Of a stretch of DNA of 64,000 bases, positions 40,234-49,856 are shown one piece after another. Source of the DNA: Massiliimalia sp964370215 (GTDB lineage: Bacteria > Bacillota > Clostridia > Oscillospirales > Ruminococcaceae); the NCBI GenBank assembly GCA_964370215.1, contig CAYJIM010000005.1, positions 14,798-78,797 on the forward strand, in the 5' to 3' direction. The position numbers were made by a program, and so were the translations under genes. Position 1 is the stretch's first letter. The number at the start of each line of letters is the position of its first letter. Below the pieces are notes generated by a model, which was not told where the DNA came from, did no database searches, and saw only the letters and a list, made by a program, of their open reading frames with translations.

Positions 40234-42465
40234 CTAATGGGCGTTACAGGTTGGGATTGGTGCGCTATCTTTGAAATATCCATAGCTGACAGGGCAACCG
40301 CTACCTGCCATCAAACCGGTGCTGCTACAGTATGCACGGTAAGAGACGCCGGTGTCGTCCAAGTCAAATTCCGCTTCAGGATAACCTTCATACAGGTCGA
40401 TCATGATGTTGCGGTAGATTTTCGCCGGCGAGTACATCCAGCTACTGCTGATGGTTTTACTTGCCGAATCATGGTAACCATACCAGATGGAAGCAACGTG
40501 GTAAGGGGTCATCCCGACAAAGGAACGTTCGGTGTTCTCGGTTGTCCCTGTTTTCCCAGCCACTTCAATGCCGATGCTGTTCAGCGATGCGGCAGTACCG
40601 GTACCACTGGTGACAACTTGGCGGAGTGCTTTGTTCATGATATAGGAAGTGTCAGAGCCGATGACTTGGTCGTACACTGCCGGTGCTGAGAGCACGACTT
40701 TGCCGGTGGCATCCAATACTTTTGTGTAGGTGGTCGGTGGGGTGTATTTACCGCCATTCCCGAAGATGGTAAATGCTGCGGTAAACTCATCGAGGTTGAA
40801 CCCGTTGCGGTTGGACCCCAGAATTGCGGAAGGCCCTTCTGCACCCATTTCGATGGTGCTGAGTCCCAGTGTGGTCTGCATCCACTGCATGGTCCAGTCG
40901 ATGCCCAATTCCATACCGAGTTCTACCGGAATGGTGTTATGGGATTGGCGCAGTGCGTAAATAACACTGATGTTGCCACTATAGCTGTCCCCATAGTTTG
41001 CCGGATAATCCGCTGTTCCGTTGCCATCCGAGTCGTATTTCGGTTCATCGGTACGGATCTGCGACCAGTAGATCAAGTCCTGATCCCAAGCAGGTGCATA
41101 AACGGCAATCGGTTTGGTACACGACCCCATGCGCAAGCCCCCTTGGGTAACAGGGTTAAAGCCGAGATTGGTCGTCTTTTCATCTCTCGATCCTGCCATC
41201 GCATTGATCTGACCCTCATAGTTCATGATGACCATCGAGGCATCCGGCATGTCATCCGGCACCCAATCGTTGAAGTTGTAGACGTCGGCAAACTGTGCGT
41301 CTAGGCGATCCTGCAACTGCATATCAAGGGTGGAGTAGATCTGCATCCCACCGCCCATGACTTTGTCTTTTGCAATGTCGTAGGTGTAGTTGTATTCCGC
41401 CATCAAATCTTCGATGACTTCCATGATAACCGCATCTTCAAAGTAGCTGAAGATGTCATCGGTCGGGGTTTCCCCTTCCGCCGGTGTATAGTTTACCAAA
41501 GCCACCTCTGCGGCAACGGCCTCTGCATGTTCTGCTTCGGTAATTGCACCATTGTCAAGCATGTTATCCAGAATCCAGTCACGACGTTCGTCGTTGTCCG
41601 CAGGCCCATCAATCGGGTTTCTTGAACTTGGAGACTGGGTGATGGCTGCCAAAGAAGCCGCTTCTACCAGGGTCAAGTCAGCAGTTGTCTTGCCAAAGTA
41701 GTACTGTGCCGATGCTTCAACACCATAGTTGTTGTGCCCCATGTAGATATAGTTGATATAACTTTCCAAAATTTGCTCTTTGGTAAAGTTGCGTTCGAGG
41801 TTGAGTGCCGCCAAAATTTCTCTCATCTTGACTTCCGGCGTACGGTTGTAAATGTCCCCGTTGATGTTTTTGATGAGCTGCTGGGTAATCGTAGACGCCC
41901 CACCGCTAAAAAATTCTGTTTCACTGCCGGTGACCATCTGCAAGGCTAAGTTTGCAAAAGCGGCAAAGGTACGCATCCATTCGACCCCTTCATGTTCAAA
42001 GAAGCCCTCATCTTCTGCATTGATAAATGCCTGTTGCACCATCGGCGGAATTTCGGATATGTCAATCCACTCTCTGCGCCCGTTGGCGGACAGACTACGT
42101 ACGACAACTTCCTGCCCTGCGGCATCGGTCGCGTAGATGTTGCTGGTAAAGGTGGTTTCAATATTTTCAAGGTCATATCCGCTTTCGGTGTCGACATAAC
42201 GCATGACAAATACCGTCATGGCAGTCCCACCAATACAAATGGTAATGACACCGACAAGAATGATCATCGCCAACACTTTAAAGATGGTTTTCATTACCCA
42301 TGCCAACCCACGCACCGGTGCCGATACGGATGCTCGTTTGTGTTTTTTCGCACGTTCTCTTCGTTTTTGCATTTCGGCACGTTGCGCCGGTGCCTCCGGC
42401 ATCTGGGTTTGAGAGCCCCTGACAACCCGCTTTCTCTGTGGTCGTTGTTCTTGGTCTTTGCTCAT
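40234..42465 (-). CDS. Class A penicillin-binding protein (transglycosylase/transpeptidase)
   Basis: 743 residues. A basic cytoplasmic tail of about 55 residues, one membrane segment (FKVLAMIILVGVITICIGGT), a GT51 glycosyltransferase domain with EDEGFFEHEGV and GGASTITQQLIKN, and a transpeptidase domain with catalytic Ser in GSCTKPI (SxxK), SHN (SxN) and GKTGTT. It polymerises and cross-links peptidoglycan outside the membrane. All catalytic motifs are complete. The end is short with two Cys residues and lacks the extended Gly/Asn-rich or fibronectin-like tails of some homologues. Promoter visible at 42557-42585. Confidence 0.95.
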   Translation of the reverse strand: MSKDQEQRPQRKRVVRGSQTQMPEAPAQRAEMQKRRERAKKHKRASVSAPVRGLAWVMKTIFKVLAMIILVGVITICIGGTAMTVFVMRYVDTESGYDLENIETTFTSNIYATDAAGQEVVVRSLSANGRREWIDISEIPPMVQQAFINAEDEGFFEHEGVEWMRTFAAFANLALQMVTGSETEFFSGGASTITQQLIKNINGDIYNRTPEVKMREILAALNLERNFTKEQILESYINYIYMGHNNYGVEASAQYYFGKTTADLTLVEAASLAAITQSPSSRNPIDGPADNDERRDWILDNMLDNGAITEAEHAEAVAAEVALVNYTPAEGETPTDDIFSYFEDAVIMEVIEDLMAEYNYTYDIAKDKVMGGGMQIYSTLDMQLQDRLDAQFADVYNFNDWVPDDMPDASMVIMNYEGQINAMAGSRDEKTTNLGFNPVTQGGLRMGSCTKPIAVYAPAWDQDLIYWSQIRTDEPKYDSDGNGTADYPANYGDSYSGNISVIYALRQSHNTIPVELGMELGIDWTMQWMQTTLGLSTIEMGAEGPSAILGSNRNGFNLDEFTAAFTIFGNGGKYTPPTTYTKVLDATGKVVLSAPAVYDQVIGSDTSYIMNKALRQVVTSGTGTAASLNSIGIEVAGKTGTTENTERSFVGMTPYHVASIWYGYHDSASKTISSSWMYSPAKIYRNIMIDLYEGYPEAEFDLDDTGVSYRAYCSSTGLMAGSGCPVSYGYFKDSAPIPTCNAH

Positions 42466-42556
42466 ACTACGTCTCCTTTTATCAATTCCTACACTTCACA
42501 TACGGTAAAATTTTTCTCGGTACTTGCACTGTCTTCTAAAAAATGCCTATTTTATA

Positions 42557-42585
42557 AGTATACCACAATTCCCTTTTTTTGTTAA
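42557..42585 (-). promoter_or_regulatory. Promoter of the class A PBP gene
   Basis: Minus strand TTAACA (42580-42585), 17-base spacer, TATACT (42557-42562). Confidence 0.6.
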
Positions 42586-42676
42586 GTACTTCATCTTTAT
42601 TTTATGATATTTTTGCATGTATAACCAAACCTTTGACGGTTCATACTAAAAAAAACAGCAAAGGAATGAATTTGTC

Positions 42677-43009
42677 ATGTTGAAACGACTAAATCGGCTA
42701 AAACAACCTCTTTTTCTTGTCGTAGTAGGGCTTTTGTCAGCCTTTCTCATTTGGCTGTTTGCCAGCCTTTTGATGCCACGCCCCATTCAAGTGTTGGATC
42801 AACCAAGCACCCCGACCGGCGAGCAATACCTCATCTCGACGGTAGACGGAAAAATTGCGGTCTTTGTCCCACCTTATGACAATCCCAAAACAATCCACCC
42901 CATTTATGTCAACACCCTCCCGATTCTCGATCAAAATCGTTTGGCACAGGGCATTTATGTAGAGGACTTAGAAACGGTCAACCGTTATCTTGCAGATTTT
43001 GAAAGTTAA
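42677..43009 (+). CDS. Single-span membrane protein with small extracellular domain, 110 residues
   Basis: A basic start, one membrane segment (PLFLVVVGLLSAFLIWLFAS, about 11-31) and a small outside domain with YLISTVDGKIAVFVPPYDN, IYVNTLPILDQNRLAQGIYV and ETVNRYLADFES. The domain pattern resembles the C-terminal part of BofC-like proteins found in many Clostridia, but I cannot confirm this. Function unknown. Divergent from the PBP gene. Confidence 0.65.
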   Translation: MLKRLNRLKQPLFLVVVGLLSAFLIWLFASLLMPRPIQVLDQPSTPTGEQYLISTVDGKIAVFVPPYDNPKTIHPIYVNTLPILDQNRLAQGIYVEDLETVNRYLADFES

Positions 43010-43109
43010 TCAGATCAAAGTGGTACTCTCTCAGTGTAGCCAAAAGATGTGAAATTTCTAAAAACACATTCTTAAAACTTCCCTATGAAAATCTTAAACA
43101 CGGCAGTTT

Positions 43110-43958
43110 TCACATTTGCACCAACGTATTTGTGCTTGTGTGCTTTTTTCGATACTCCGACGGAGATTGCTCCTTCAATTTTTTAAACACCTTTGAAAAG
43201 TGCAAAGGGTCTTGGTATCCTACTGACAATGCGACCTCCCCGACACTCAACCCCGTCTGACGAAGGAGCAAGCATGCCTTTTGTACCCGGAATCGCTCGA
43301 GGTAGACTTTGGGGGATTCGCCCATATGCTTGACAAACACCCGATAGAGATGACTGCGCGACACCATCAATTCCTCTGCAATGTCACAGATGTTGATGGG
43401 TTTTTCATAGTGTGCTGCGATGTATTCCACCGCCTTTTTGCTGTAAATCGCTGAGATTTGCGCAGGAGACGGTGATTTTTTTGCGCTCTCGATGAGTACA
43501 GATAGGATGAGATACAGATACCCCACCATCCGTACTTGGTCGGCAAAGCCATCTCCCCCTGCGGTGTAGAGCTTCAACAAAAGTCGCTGTAGTCTTGCCG
43601 ATTGTTCGGTGCAGATGACCGGTTGATCCGGCTGAAAATCGGTCTGTTGCAAAAGGTTTTTGACCTCTGCCCCATCAAATCCCACCCAGTAATATTCCCA
43701 CGGGTCCTCTCGATTGGCTTCATAATAGGCCACCGTGTCGGGCGGGATCAAAAAGGTATCTCCCGTTTGCACCGCATAGGTCTTGCCATGCAGGACAAAT
43801 GTTCCCTTACCGGCAAAGACGTGATGAATCAAATAATCATTGCGGACCAATGGTCCCATGGCATATCCACTCTCACATTTTTGGTAGCCACAGTTGTGTA
43901 CATTGACCAAGATGTTCTCTTCTTTTTGCAATTTATATGAGTATTTAAAGGACTCCAT
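43110..43958 (-). CDS. AraC family transcriptional regulator
   Basis: 282 residues. N-terminal cupin-type sensing domain (YLIHHVFAGKGTFVLHGKTY, TGDTFLIPPDTVAYYEA, WEYYWVGFDG) and a C-terminal double helix-turn-helix domain from about 180 (ICDIAEELMVSRSHLYRVFV and VGEVALSVGYQDPLHFSKVF). Cupin-type AraC proteins usually respond to sugars. It is read away from galK-galT, 467 bases from galK, and is the natural candidate to control them. ATG at 43958 or GTG at 43961. Confidence 0.88.
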   Translation of the reverse strand: MESFKYSYKLQKEENILVNVHNCGYQKCESGYAMGPLVRNDYLIHHVFAGKGTFVLHGKTYAVQTGDTFLIPPDTVAYYEANREDPWEYYWVGFDGAEVKNLLQQTDFQPDQPVICTEQSARLQRLLLKLYTAGGDGFADQVRMVGYLYLILSVLIESAKKSPSPAQISAIYSKKAVEYIAAHYEKPINICDIAEELMVSRSHLYRVFVKHMGESPKVYLERFRVQKACLLLRQTGLSVGEVALSVGYQDPLHFSKVFKKLKEQSPSEYRKKHTSTNTLVQM

Positions 43959-44087
43959 CACGACCCAACCTTCCTCTTACCGCATGCCAAACCCACGGCA
44001 AGACATCCTATTTTTCCCATTATAACTGATGCGCACCAAAAACACAATATTTGGGGGTTGCAAAAATTTTTTTCTGTTTTGCACCTC

Positions 44088-44255
44088 TATCAGAGCTTCC
44101 AAAAAGCCGCAAGTCAAGGAACAAGATTTGCAAACGAGAGAGTTATACGGGTGTATATGAACGAAATTTGTGAGTTGCAGTGACACCGAAAGGAAAGCTG
44201 GTGTGCAATTTTGTGCACCGGCTTTACGGTTGCGGTTTTTTCGATACTCTGATGC
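44088..44255 (+). repeat. Dispersed intergenic repeat, family 2
   Basis: The most diverged copy. Shared blocks: CAGAGCTTCC, GCAAGTCAAGGAACAAGATT, TGAACGAAATTTG, GTTGCAGTGACACCGAAAG, then hairpin AAAGCTGGTGTGC/GTGCACCGGCTTT and GGTTTTTTCGATACTCTGATG. Fills most of the space between the AraC gene and galK. Confidence 0.75.
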
Positions 44256-44288
44256 AACATTTTTCCATATTAACATAACAAATACCTG

Positions 44289-44317
44289 TTGACTTTTGTG
44301 CCAAAAATCGGTACACT
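44289..44317 (+). promoter_or_regulatory. Promoter of galK-galT
   Basis: TTGACT (44289-44294), 17-base spacer, TACACT (44312-44317), leaving a leader of about 100 bases before galK. Confidence 0.65.
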
Positions 44318-44425
44318 AAAAGTATGTAACAATCACCGTCATCAAGGCTGATTTTTGCAATATTTTTGAGCAGATTGCCAATGCCGATTGTGTATCAGGA
44401 ACGCTGCCTTAAAGGAGAATGTAAT

Positions 44426-45715
44426 ATGTATACCATCGACACTTTAAAACAAGCGGTGCTATCCGATCAATTTGACCAAACACTCAACCTGTTGTATCCA
44501 AATGCTGTGCCTGCTACCAAACAACGCTATGCAGACACCATCGACGACTTTGTCAAAACATTCGGCAACACCGCTGATGACGACAAAATGGCACTCTTTT
44601 CCTCGCCGGGTCGTACCGAAGTCGGGGGCAATCACACCGACCATCAACATGGTGCAGTGCTTGCAGCCGCTGTCAACATGGATGTCATTGCCGTGGTACG
44701 TTTGAATGACACCGGTGTCATCCGTGTCCAATCCAAAGGATTTCGCATGGACACCATCGATCTGTCGGATCTTTCCCCGCAAGAGAATGAACGCACCCAT
44801 GCGGCCTCCCTTATCCGTGGCATCGCCTTTCGTTTAAACGAACTCGGCTATCGCATCGGTGGGTTTGATGCGTACACCACCTCAAACGTGTTGAAAGGAT
44901 CGGGACTCTCCTCCTCAGCGGCGTTTGAAAACCTCATCGGCACCATTTTGAATTACAGCTACAACGATGGCGACATCGATGCGGTGGAAATTGCAAAGGT
45001 CAGCCAATTTGCAGAGGTACATTACTTTGGCAAAGCCTGCGGTCTGATGGATCAAATGGCGAGCAGTGTCGGCGGGTTTGCGTCGATGGACTTTGGCAAT
45101 CCGGAAGTGCCGATCATCCGCAAAATTGATTTTGACTTTGCGCATTCCGGCTACGCCCTTTGCATTGTCGATACCAAAGGCAACCACGCCGACCTGACCC
45201 CCGATTACGATGCCATTCCATTTGAAATGAAATCGGTTGCCGCTTACTTTGGCAAGGACGTACTACGTGATGTAGATCCTTCGGCATTTTACCAAAATCT
45301 TGCCGCTGTCCGCGAAACAGTCAGCGACCGTGCGGTCATCCGTGCCATTCATTTCTTCAACGAAAACCAAACAGCACTGGATGAAGCCGTAGCGTTGGAA
45401 CAAGGTGACTTTGACCGCTTCAAAGGGCTTGTCAAAGCGTCCGGTCTTTCCTCCTTCTGTTACCTACAAAATGTATTCTCCCCTGCACATCCGGCAGAAC
45501 AAGGTGTTTCCCTCGCGTTGGCAGTCAGCCAATCGGTATTGGGTGACGAAGGGGTTTGTCGTGTCCACGGTGGCGGTTTTGCCGGTACCATTCAGGCATT
45601 TGTGCCTCTTTCTCTGGTTGACAATTACCGTGCGGCTCTTGAAGCGGTCTTTGGAGAAGGTACTTGCCACGTCTTGAGCATTCGCCCCATCGGCAGTACC
45701 CGTATATCCGACTAA
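44426..45715 (+). CDS. galK: Galactokinase
   Basis: 429 residues of the GHMP kinase family, converting galactose and ATP to galactose-1-phosphate. Motif 1 SSPGRTEVGGNHTDHQHG (galactose binding), motif 2 GSGLSSSAAFENLIG (ATP phosphate loop), catalytic Asp in GLMDQMASSVGG, motif 3 HGGGFAGTIQAF. The EVGGNHTDH form is common in clostridial GalK. ATG at 44426 after AAAGGAG; the upstream in-frame ATG at 44366 has no site. First gene of the galKT operon, 13 bases before galT. Confidence 0.95.
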   Translation: MYTIDTLKQAVLSDQFDQTLNLLYPNAVPATKQRYADTIDDFVKTFGNTADDDKMALFSSPGRTEVGGNHTDHQHGAVLAAAVNMDVIAVVRLNDTGVIRVQSKGFRMDTIDLSDLSPQENERTHAASLIRGIAFRLNELGYRIGGFDAYTTSNVLKGSGLSSSAAFENLIGTILNYSYNDGDIDAVEIAKVSQFAEVHYFGKACGLMDQMASSVGGFASMDFGNPEVPIIRKIDFDFAHSGYALCIVDTKGNHADLTPDYDAIPFEMKSVAAYFGKDVLRDVDPSAFYQNLAAVRETVSDRAVIRAIHFFNENQTALDEAVALEQGDFDRFKGLVKASGLSSFCYLQNVFSPAHPAEQGVSLALAVSQSVLGDEGVCRVHGGGFAGTIQAFVPLSLVDNYRAALEAVFGEGTCHVLSIRPIGSTRISD

Positions 45716-45728
45716 GGAGGTTTCATCT

Positions 45729-47222
45729 ATGATCGATCTTGCCATTGCAAAACTGGTCGCTTATGGCCGTCGTACCGGCCTGTTGTCGGCACTCGATGAA
45801 GTGTATGCCACCAACACCCTACTGGCGATGTTACAGCGTCAAGACTATTCCGCTCCTGTCGTTGACGACACCCCCATTGATTTGGAGGAAACCTTAAAGA
45901 TCCTGCTCGACGAAGCAGTATCACTTGGACTCATCGAAGACAACGGGACGGAACGAGATCTGTTTGACACCAAGCTCATGGGTGCCCTCATGCCAAGACC
46001 GAGTGAGGTGGTACAACACTTTTCCACCATCTATCAGTCCTCACCAAAACTTGCAACCGACTATTACTATAAACTAAGTGGTGACAGCGACTATATTCGC
46101 CGTTACCGCATCAAAAAAGATGTCAAGTGGGTCACTCCCGGCCCTTATGGAAACATCGACATCACCATCAATCTGGCAAAACCGGAAAAAGATCCCCGTG
46201 CCATTGCAGCGGCAAAAAACGCCAAACAAAGCGGCTATCCAAAATGCCAGCTCTGTCGTGAAAACGAAGGGTATGCCGGTCATCTCAACCATCCGGCACG
46301 CCAAAACCACCGCATCATCCCGATCACCATCAACGATTCTGCGTGGTATTTGCAGTACTCCCCTTATGTCTATTACAACGAGCACTGCATCGTCTTCAAC
46401 GGTGCACACACCCCGATGAAAATTGAACGAGCAACTTTTGTCAAACTGCTTGACTTTGTCAAACTCTTTCCTCATTACTTCATCGGGTCCAATGCCGACC
46501 TGCCGATCGTCGGTGGATCCATTTTGAGCCACGACCATTTCCAAGGGGGCAACTACCGCTTCGCTATGGCAGATGCGCCGATGGAGCGCACCTTTACCGT
46601 CAAACAGTTTGAGGATGTTGAAGTGGGCATTGTCTACTGGCCGTTGTCGGTTTTGCGTTTGCGCAGTAGCGACCCTGCACGTCTGGTGGATCTTGCCGAT
46701 CATATCTTGACGGTCTGGAAAGGCTATTCCGATCCTGACGCCTTTGTGTTCTCCCATACCGACGACACGCCACACAACACCATCACCCCCATTGCGCGCA
46801 AGGTGGGCGACCTGTTTGAATTGGATTTGGCGCTGCGCAACAATATCACCACCGAAGAGCATCCCATGGGTGTGTATCATCCGCATGCCGAACTACACCA
46901 TATCAAAAAGGAAAACATCGGTTTGATTGAAGTCATGGGGTTGGCGGTGCTACCCAGCCGTTTGAAAACCGAAATGGAGCTGTTGTCCGACTATTTGGTG
47001 GAAGGCACCGATCCAAAAGATCATCCTGATCTTGAAAAGCACGCCGACTGGGTCAACACTTTCCTACCAAAGTACCCAGCTATCACCCGTGACAATGTGA
47101 CCGACATTGTCCAAGAAGAGGTGGGGCGTGTCTTCACCCGTGTATTGGAAGATGCCGGCGTTTACAAATGCACCCCTGAAGGGCGTGCCGCATTCGCACG
47201 ATTTGTGGATGCACTATCCTAA
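45729..47222 (+). CDS. galT: Galactose-1-phosphate uridylyltransferase, Firmicutes type
   Basis: 497 residues, the longer GalT class of Bacillota, which moves UMP between glucose-1-P and galactose-1-P. Visible: PLLYPxx-equivalent KCQLCRENEGYAGHLNHPAR, YSPYVYYNEHCIVFNG, GGSILSHDHFQGGNY (His-rich active-site region), EEHPMGVYHPHAELHHIKKE and IGLIEVMGLAVLP. Start ATG at 45729 after AAGGAGG. With galK it gives the Leloir core; galE is not in the window. Confidence 0.94.
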   Translation: MIDLAIAKLVAYGRRTGLLSALDEVYATNTLLAMLQRQDYSAPVVDDTPIDLEETLKILLDEAVSLGLIEDNGTERDLFDTKLMGALMPRPSEVVQHFSTIYQSSPKLATDYYYKLSGDSDYIRRYRIKKDVKWVTPGPYGNIDITINLAKPEKDPRAIAAAKNAKQSGYPKCQLCRENEGYAGHLNHPARQNHRIIPITINDSAWYLQYSPYVYYNEHCIVFNGAHTPMKIERATFVKLLDFVKLFPHYFIGSNADLPIVGGSILSHDHFQGGNYRFAMADAPMERTFTVKQFEDVEVGIVYWPLSVLRLRSSDPARLVDLADHILTVWKGYSDPDAFVFSHTDDTPHNTITPIARKVGDLFELDLALRNNITTEEHPMGVYHPHAELHHIKKENIGLIEVMGLAVLPSRLKTEMELLSDYLVEGTDPKDHPDLEKHADWVNTFLPKYPAITRDNVTDIVQEEVGRVFTRVLEDAGVYKCTPEGRAAFARFVDALS

Positions 47223-47245
47223 CTGATGTCCTCGCTTACGACATA

Positions 47246-47283
47246 GAACCCCCCGAAAGATGAGATTGTCTTTCGGGGGGTTC
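47246..47283 (+). terminator. Terminator-like hairpin after galT
   Basis: A 15-bp perfect stem with GAACCCCCCGAAAGA as the left arm; no long T-run follows, so it may rather protect the 3' end. Confidence 0.6.
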
Positions 47284-47340
47284 ACTTGTTGTTTGTCACG
47301 ATGGTAGAGCCTCCCTTTAGTCGTCCAAAAAAGCCCTTTG

Positions 47341-47514
47341 CTATTTCGACACCCTGACAGAGCGTCCAAAAATCTGTAAGTCAAGGAACAAAACTTGCAA
47401 ATGAGAGAGTAATACGAGGGTATATGAACGAAATAGCCGAGTTGCAGTGACATCGAAAGCAAAACTGGTGAGCGACATGGCTCACCAGTTTTACGATTGC
47501 AGTTTTTTCGACGG
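47341..47514 (+). repeat. Dispersed intergenic repeat, family 2
   Basis: Full copy with variable hairpin AAAACTGGTGAGC/GCTCACCAGTTTT and terminal GTTTTTTCGACGG. A family 1 copy begins at the next base. Confidence 0.85.
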
Positions 47515-47637
47515 TTTAAGGGATTTTGCAAAATGCCAAATCCCTTAAACGCTAACGCTTGGAAGTTGCCTGACGGCAAATTAGACCGTGGAACGCCGTC
47601 CCACACCCTGCAACTTTTTGAAAAAGTTGATTAAAAC
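47515..47637 (+). repeat. Dispersed intergenic repeat, family 1
   Basis: First hairpin TTTAAGGGATTT/AAATCCCTTAAA (12 perfect pairs), then CGCTAACGCTTGGAAG, GTTGCCTGACGGCAA, GTGGAACGCCGTCCCAC, CAACTTTTTGAAAAAGTTG. Confidence 0.82.
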
Positions 47638-47659
47638 TATTTCAGAACCATATCTTTAT

Positions 47660-47695
47660 TGTGCTGTAGGGGCGACCTTTGGTCGTCCGCAATGC
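47660..47695. repeat. Family 3 palindrome
   Basis: TGCTGTAGG then GGCGACCTTTGGTCGTCC, the same core as at 37455. Confidence 0.6.
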
Positions 47696-47701
47696 ACACC
47701 A

Positions 47702-48931
47702 TCACTCTTTCCCTGTCGCTTCCTCAATATACTCGGTGGTCATATAAGCATCACTGCCACTGGGTAGATTTTTCTTTTCCAACATCCGATCCAAAAATAA
47801 TTTGACAAAGGTATAGATGACCGCAAAAATCGGAACACCGGCGATCATACCGATAAATCCAAACAAGCCGCCGCCGAGCAAAATGGCAAAAATGACCCAA
47901 AAACTGGACAGTCCTGTCGAATCCCCCAAAATTTTCGGCCCCAAAATATTGCCGTCAAACTGTTGCAACGCTAAAATGAGAATACCAAAGTACAATGCCG
48001 ACATCGGATCTTCCAGCAAGAGCAAGATCCCACAGGGGATCGCGCCGATGAAGGGGCCAAAAAACGGCACAATGTTGGTCACCCCAATGACCACACTGAT
48101 GAGTAAAGCAAAGGGGAATTGAAAGATGGTCATCAGGATAAAACAGAGCATTCCGATGATCAGAGAATCCACCAATTTTCCGACAAAAAAGCGCATAAAC
48201 ATATCGTTGGTGTGGCGCAGTGTGCGCAAGGTCGAATTGGTTCCCTTGACAGGGAACACCGCATACAGCAGTTTTTTAGCCTGCGCGGCAAAACGCTCCT
48301 TACTGTACAGTACATAAACCGAAATGATGAGTCCCACTAAGATGTTCAGTAAGGTGGTGAACACCCCACGTACCCCCTCTGTCAAGTTGACAAGCATCCC
48401 ATTGACCGTCGGCACCAAATTGGCCACCGTCTGCTCGAGCGACTGTGTAACACTCTCCACAATATCACTGAGTGGCACGATAAACACGTCGCTGCTTTGG
48501 GACAACTGCATTGCCCACGCTTCCACCTCTAACACATAACCGGGAATACTCTCAAAAAAGTTGGTTAAGCTCTCCAACAATTGCGGTATGATCATGCTGA
48601 TGAGGGCGGTTATGATTAGACCGGCAAGGATGAGAGAGGCAAAAATGCCAAGTATACGGGCAAGTTTGTGTGCAGTCTTCGGCTTCAACGGTTTTTTAAA
48701 GGTCGCAAACCACCGCTTCAACCCATTTTCAGTCAAACGCACAACCGGAAACAGCAGGTAGGCAAAGGCAAAGCCGTAGATGAAAGGGGACAACAGTCCG
48801 CCCACAAAGGCAATTCCCTCAAAAATGGTTGCAAGATTGATGAGAAACAAAGCAAAGGCAATGCTCCCAATAATGACAAAAAAGGCAGTCAATCCCCAAT
48901 AAAGGTATTTTTTATCCCAACGATATTTCAA
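47702..48931 (-). CDS. AI-2E family transporter (PerM/UPF0118)
   Basis: 409 residues with about eight membrane segments. Family pattern: N-terminal segments with GGLLSPFIYGFAFAYLLFPV, a soluble insert (about 130-215), then GLIISVYVLYSKERFA and the conserved C-terminal core VVIGVTNIVPFFGPFIGAIP, NILGPKILGDSTGLSSFWVI and IAGVPIFAVIYTF. The family was named for autoinducer-2 export, but members also move ions or other solutes. TTG start at 48931 with AAAGGAG 9 bases upstream. Single gene. Confidence 0.87.
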   Translation of the reverse strand: MKYRWDKKYLYWGLTAFFVIIGSIAFALFLINLATIFEGIAFVGGLLSPFIYGFAFAYLLFPVVRLTENGLKRWFATFKKPLKPKTAHKLARILGIFASLILAGLIITALISMIIPQLLESLTNFFESIPGYVLEVEAWAMQLSQSSDVFIVPLSDIVESVTQSLEQTVANLVPTVNGMLVNLTEGVRGVFTTLLNILVGLIISVYVLYSKERFAAQAKKLLYAVFPVKGTNSTLRTLRHTNDMFMRFFVGKLVDSLIIGMLCFILMTIFQFPFALLISVVIGVTNIVPFFGPFIGAIPCGILLLLEDPMSALYFGILILALQQFDGNILGPKILGDSTGLSSFWVIFAILLGGGLFGFIGMIAGVPIFAVIYTFVKLFLDRMLEKKNLPSGSDAYMTTEYIEEATGKE

Positions 48932-48966
48932 TCGACGTCACTCCTTTGGTGTAATGATACCCTTTA

Positions 48967-48995
48967 AGTATACCGCAATTGACAGAACTTGAAAA
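48967..48995 (-). promoter_or_regulatory. Promoter of the AI-2E family gene
   Basis: Minus strand TTTTCA (48990-48995), 17-base spacer, TATACT (48967-48972). Confidence 0.45.
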
Positions 48996-49083
48996 GATCT
49001 TTTTTATAAACAATTGCTTTTTTCTGTTTTCCACAAAAAAGCATCCCATTCTTGCACACACAAACCATTTACCTGAATGCAGA

Positions 49084-49128
49084 AACCCTCTATGCGGAAT
49101 TGGTATTCGCATAGAGGGTTGTTTTTTT
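49084..49128 (+). terminator. Hairpin terminator between the AI-2E and carbonic anhydrase genes
   Basis: AACCCTCTATGCG and CGCATAGAGGGTT with a 11-base loop, followed by GTTTTTTT on the plus strand. Both neighbours are on the minus strand, so its T-run faces the other way; it may stop antisense transcripts, or act as the 3' end of the carbonic anhydrase mRNA. Confidence 0.55.
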
Positions 49129-49129
49129 C

Positions 49130-49696
49130 TTACAATTGTTTGGGTGCCGTTTCTTGTGGGTAAAGTTTGCCGGTCGCAGGATCCATCAAAAACCCTTTGA
49201 TCGCAACGTCTTTTGGCATCAACGGATGATCGGTAATGAGTTTCACCGTTTCGGTCACTGATTCAATAGGATCTTCAAATCCTGTCAACCACCGCTTAAA
49301 ATCAATGCCACAATAGCTGATGGCATCCAAATCACGCTGAGAAACCCCACGGGATTTCATTTTGCCAATCATTGTTTCAGCGGACAGCCCCTGCATACCA
49401 CAGTCGTAATGTCCCACGACAAAAATGGTTGTGACCCCCAAGTCGTACACTGCTACCAAAATACTGCGCATGACGCTGCCAAATGGGTGCGACAACACCC
49501 CACCTGCATTTTTGATGATCTTTGCGTCGCCGTTTTTGAGTCCCAATGCCGCGGGTAACAGCGCTGTTAATCTGGTGTCCATACAGGAAATGATGGCCAA
49601 GTTCTTATCGGGATATTTGGTGGTGTGGTATTGTAAATATTCTTCGTCTGCAACAAAGCGCTCGTTGTGTTGTAAAATCTCTTGATCGATTGTCAT
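49130..49696 (-). CDS. Beta-class carbonic anhydrase
   Basis: 188 residues. Interconverts CO2 and bicarbonate in the cytosol. Zinc ligands are visible: Cys in IISCMDTRL, and His plus Cys in VVGHYDCGM; the NAGG motif (IIKNAGGVLSH) is present. The Asp-Arg pair in CMDTR that activates the zinc-bound water is intact. ATG at 49696; the long upstream extension of the frame has no ribosome site. Single gene. Confidence 0.9.
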   Translation of the reverse strand: MTIDQEILQHNERFVADEEYLQYHTTKYPDKNLAIISCMDTRLTALLPAALGLKNGDAKIIKNAGGVLSHPFGSVMRSILVAVYDLGVTTIFVVGHYDCGMQGLSAETMIGKMKSRGVSQRDLDAISYCGIDFKRWLTGFEDPIESVTETVKLITDHPLMPKDVAIKGFLMDPATGKLYPQETAPKQL

Positions 49697-49784
49697 GATA
49701 ACCCACCTTTCTTCTTTCCTTAAGTTTAGTATATCATACCACACAAACCAAAAAAGCACAAGTTTTGTCGCCTTTCCTGCAAAA

Positions 49785-49819
49785 AAGCTCCGCATAAGCC
49801 GATGGCTTACACGGAGCTT
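49785..49819 (-). terminator. Terminator of the MsmX-type ATPase gene
   Basis: A 16-bp stem with one two-base mismatch (AAGCTCCG...CGGAGCTT), followed by TTTTTT on the minus strand. Confidence 0.75.
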
Positions 49820-49856
49820 GTCTCTCAAATAAAGGAAACGTGAAGTCAACTTGCAA

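Noticed and set aside
46074..46886. 270-codon open frame opposite galT
   Set aside because: Antisense shadow; galT is complete and recognisable on the plus strand.
47214..47606. Open minus-strand frame running through family 2 and family 1 repeats; similar frames occur in all family 2 copies and the 9-base deletion at 53457-53650 keeps the frame
   Set aside because: The copies share no start codon or ribosome site, and paired changes in the hairpin arms fit structure better than protein. Kept in mind because the frame is open in every copy.
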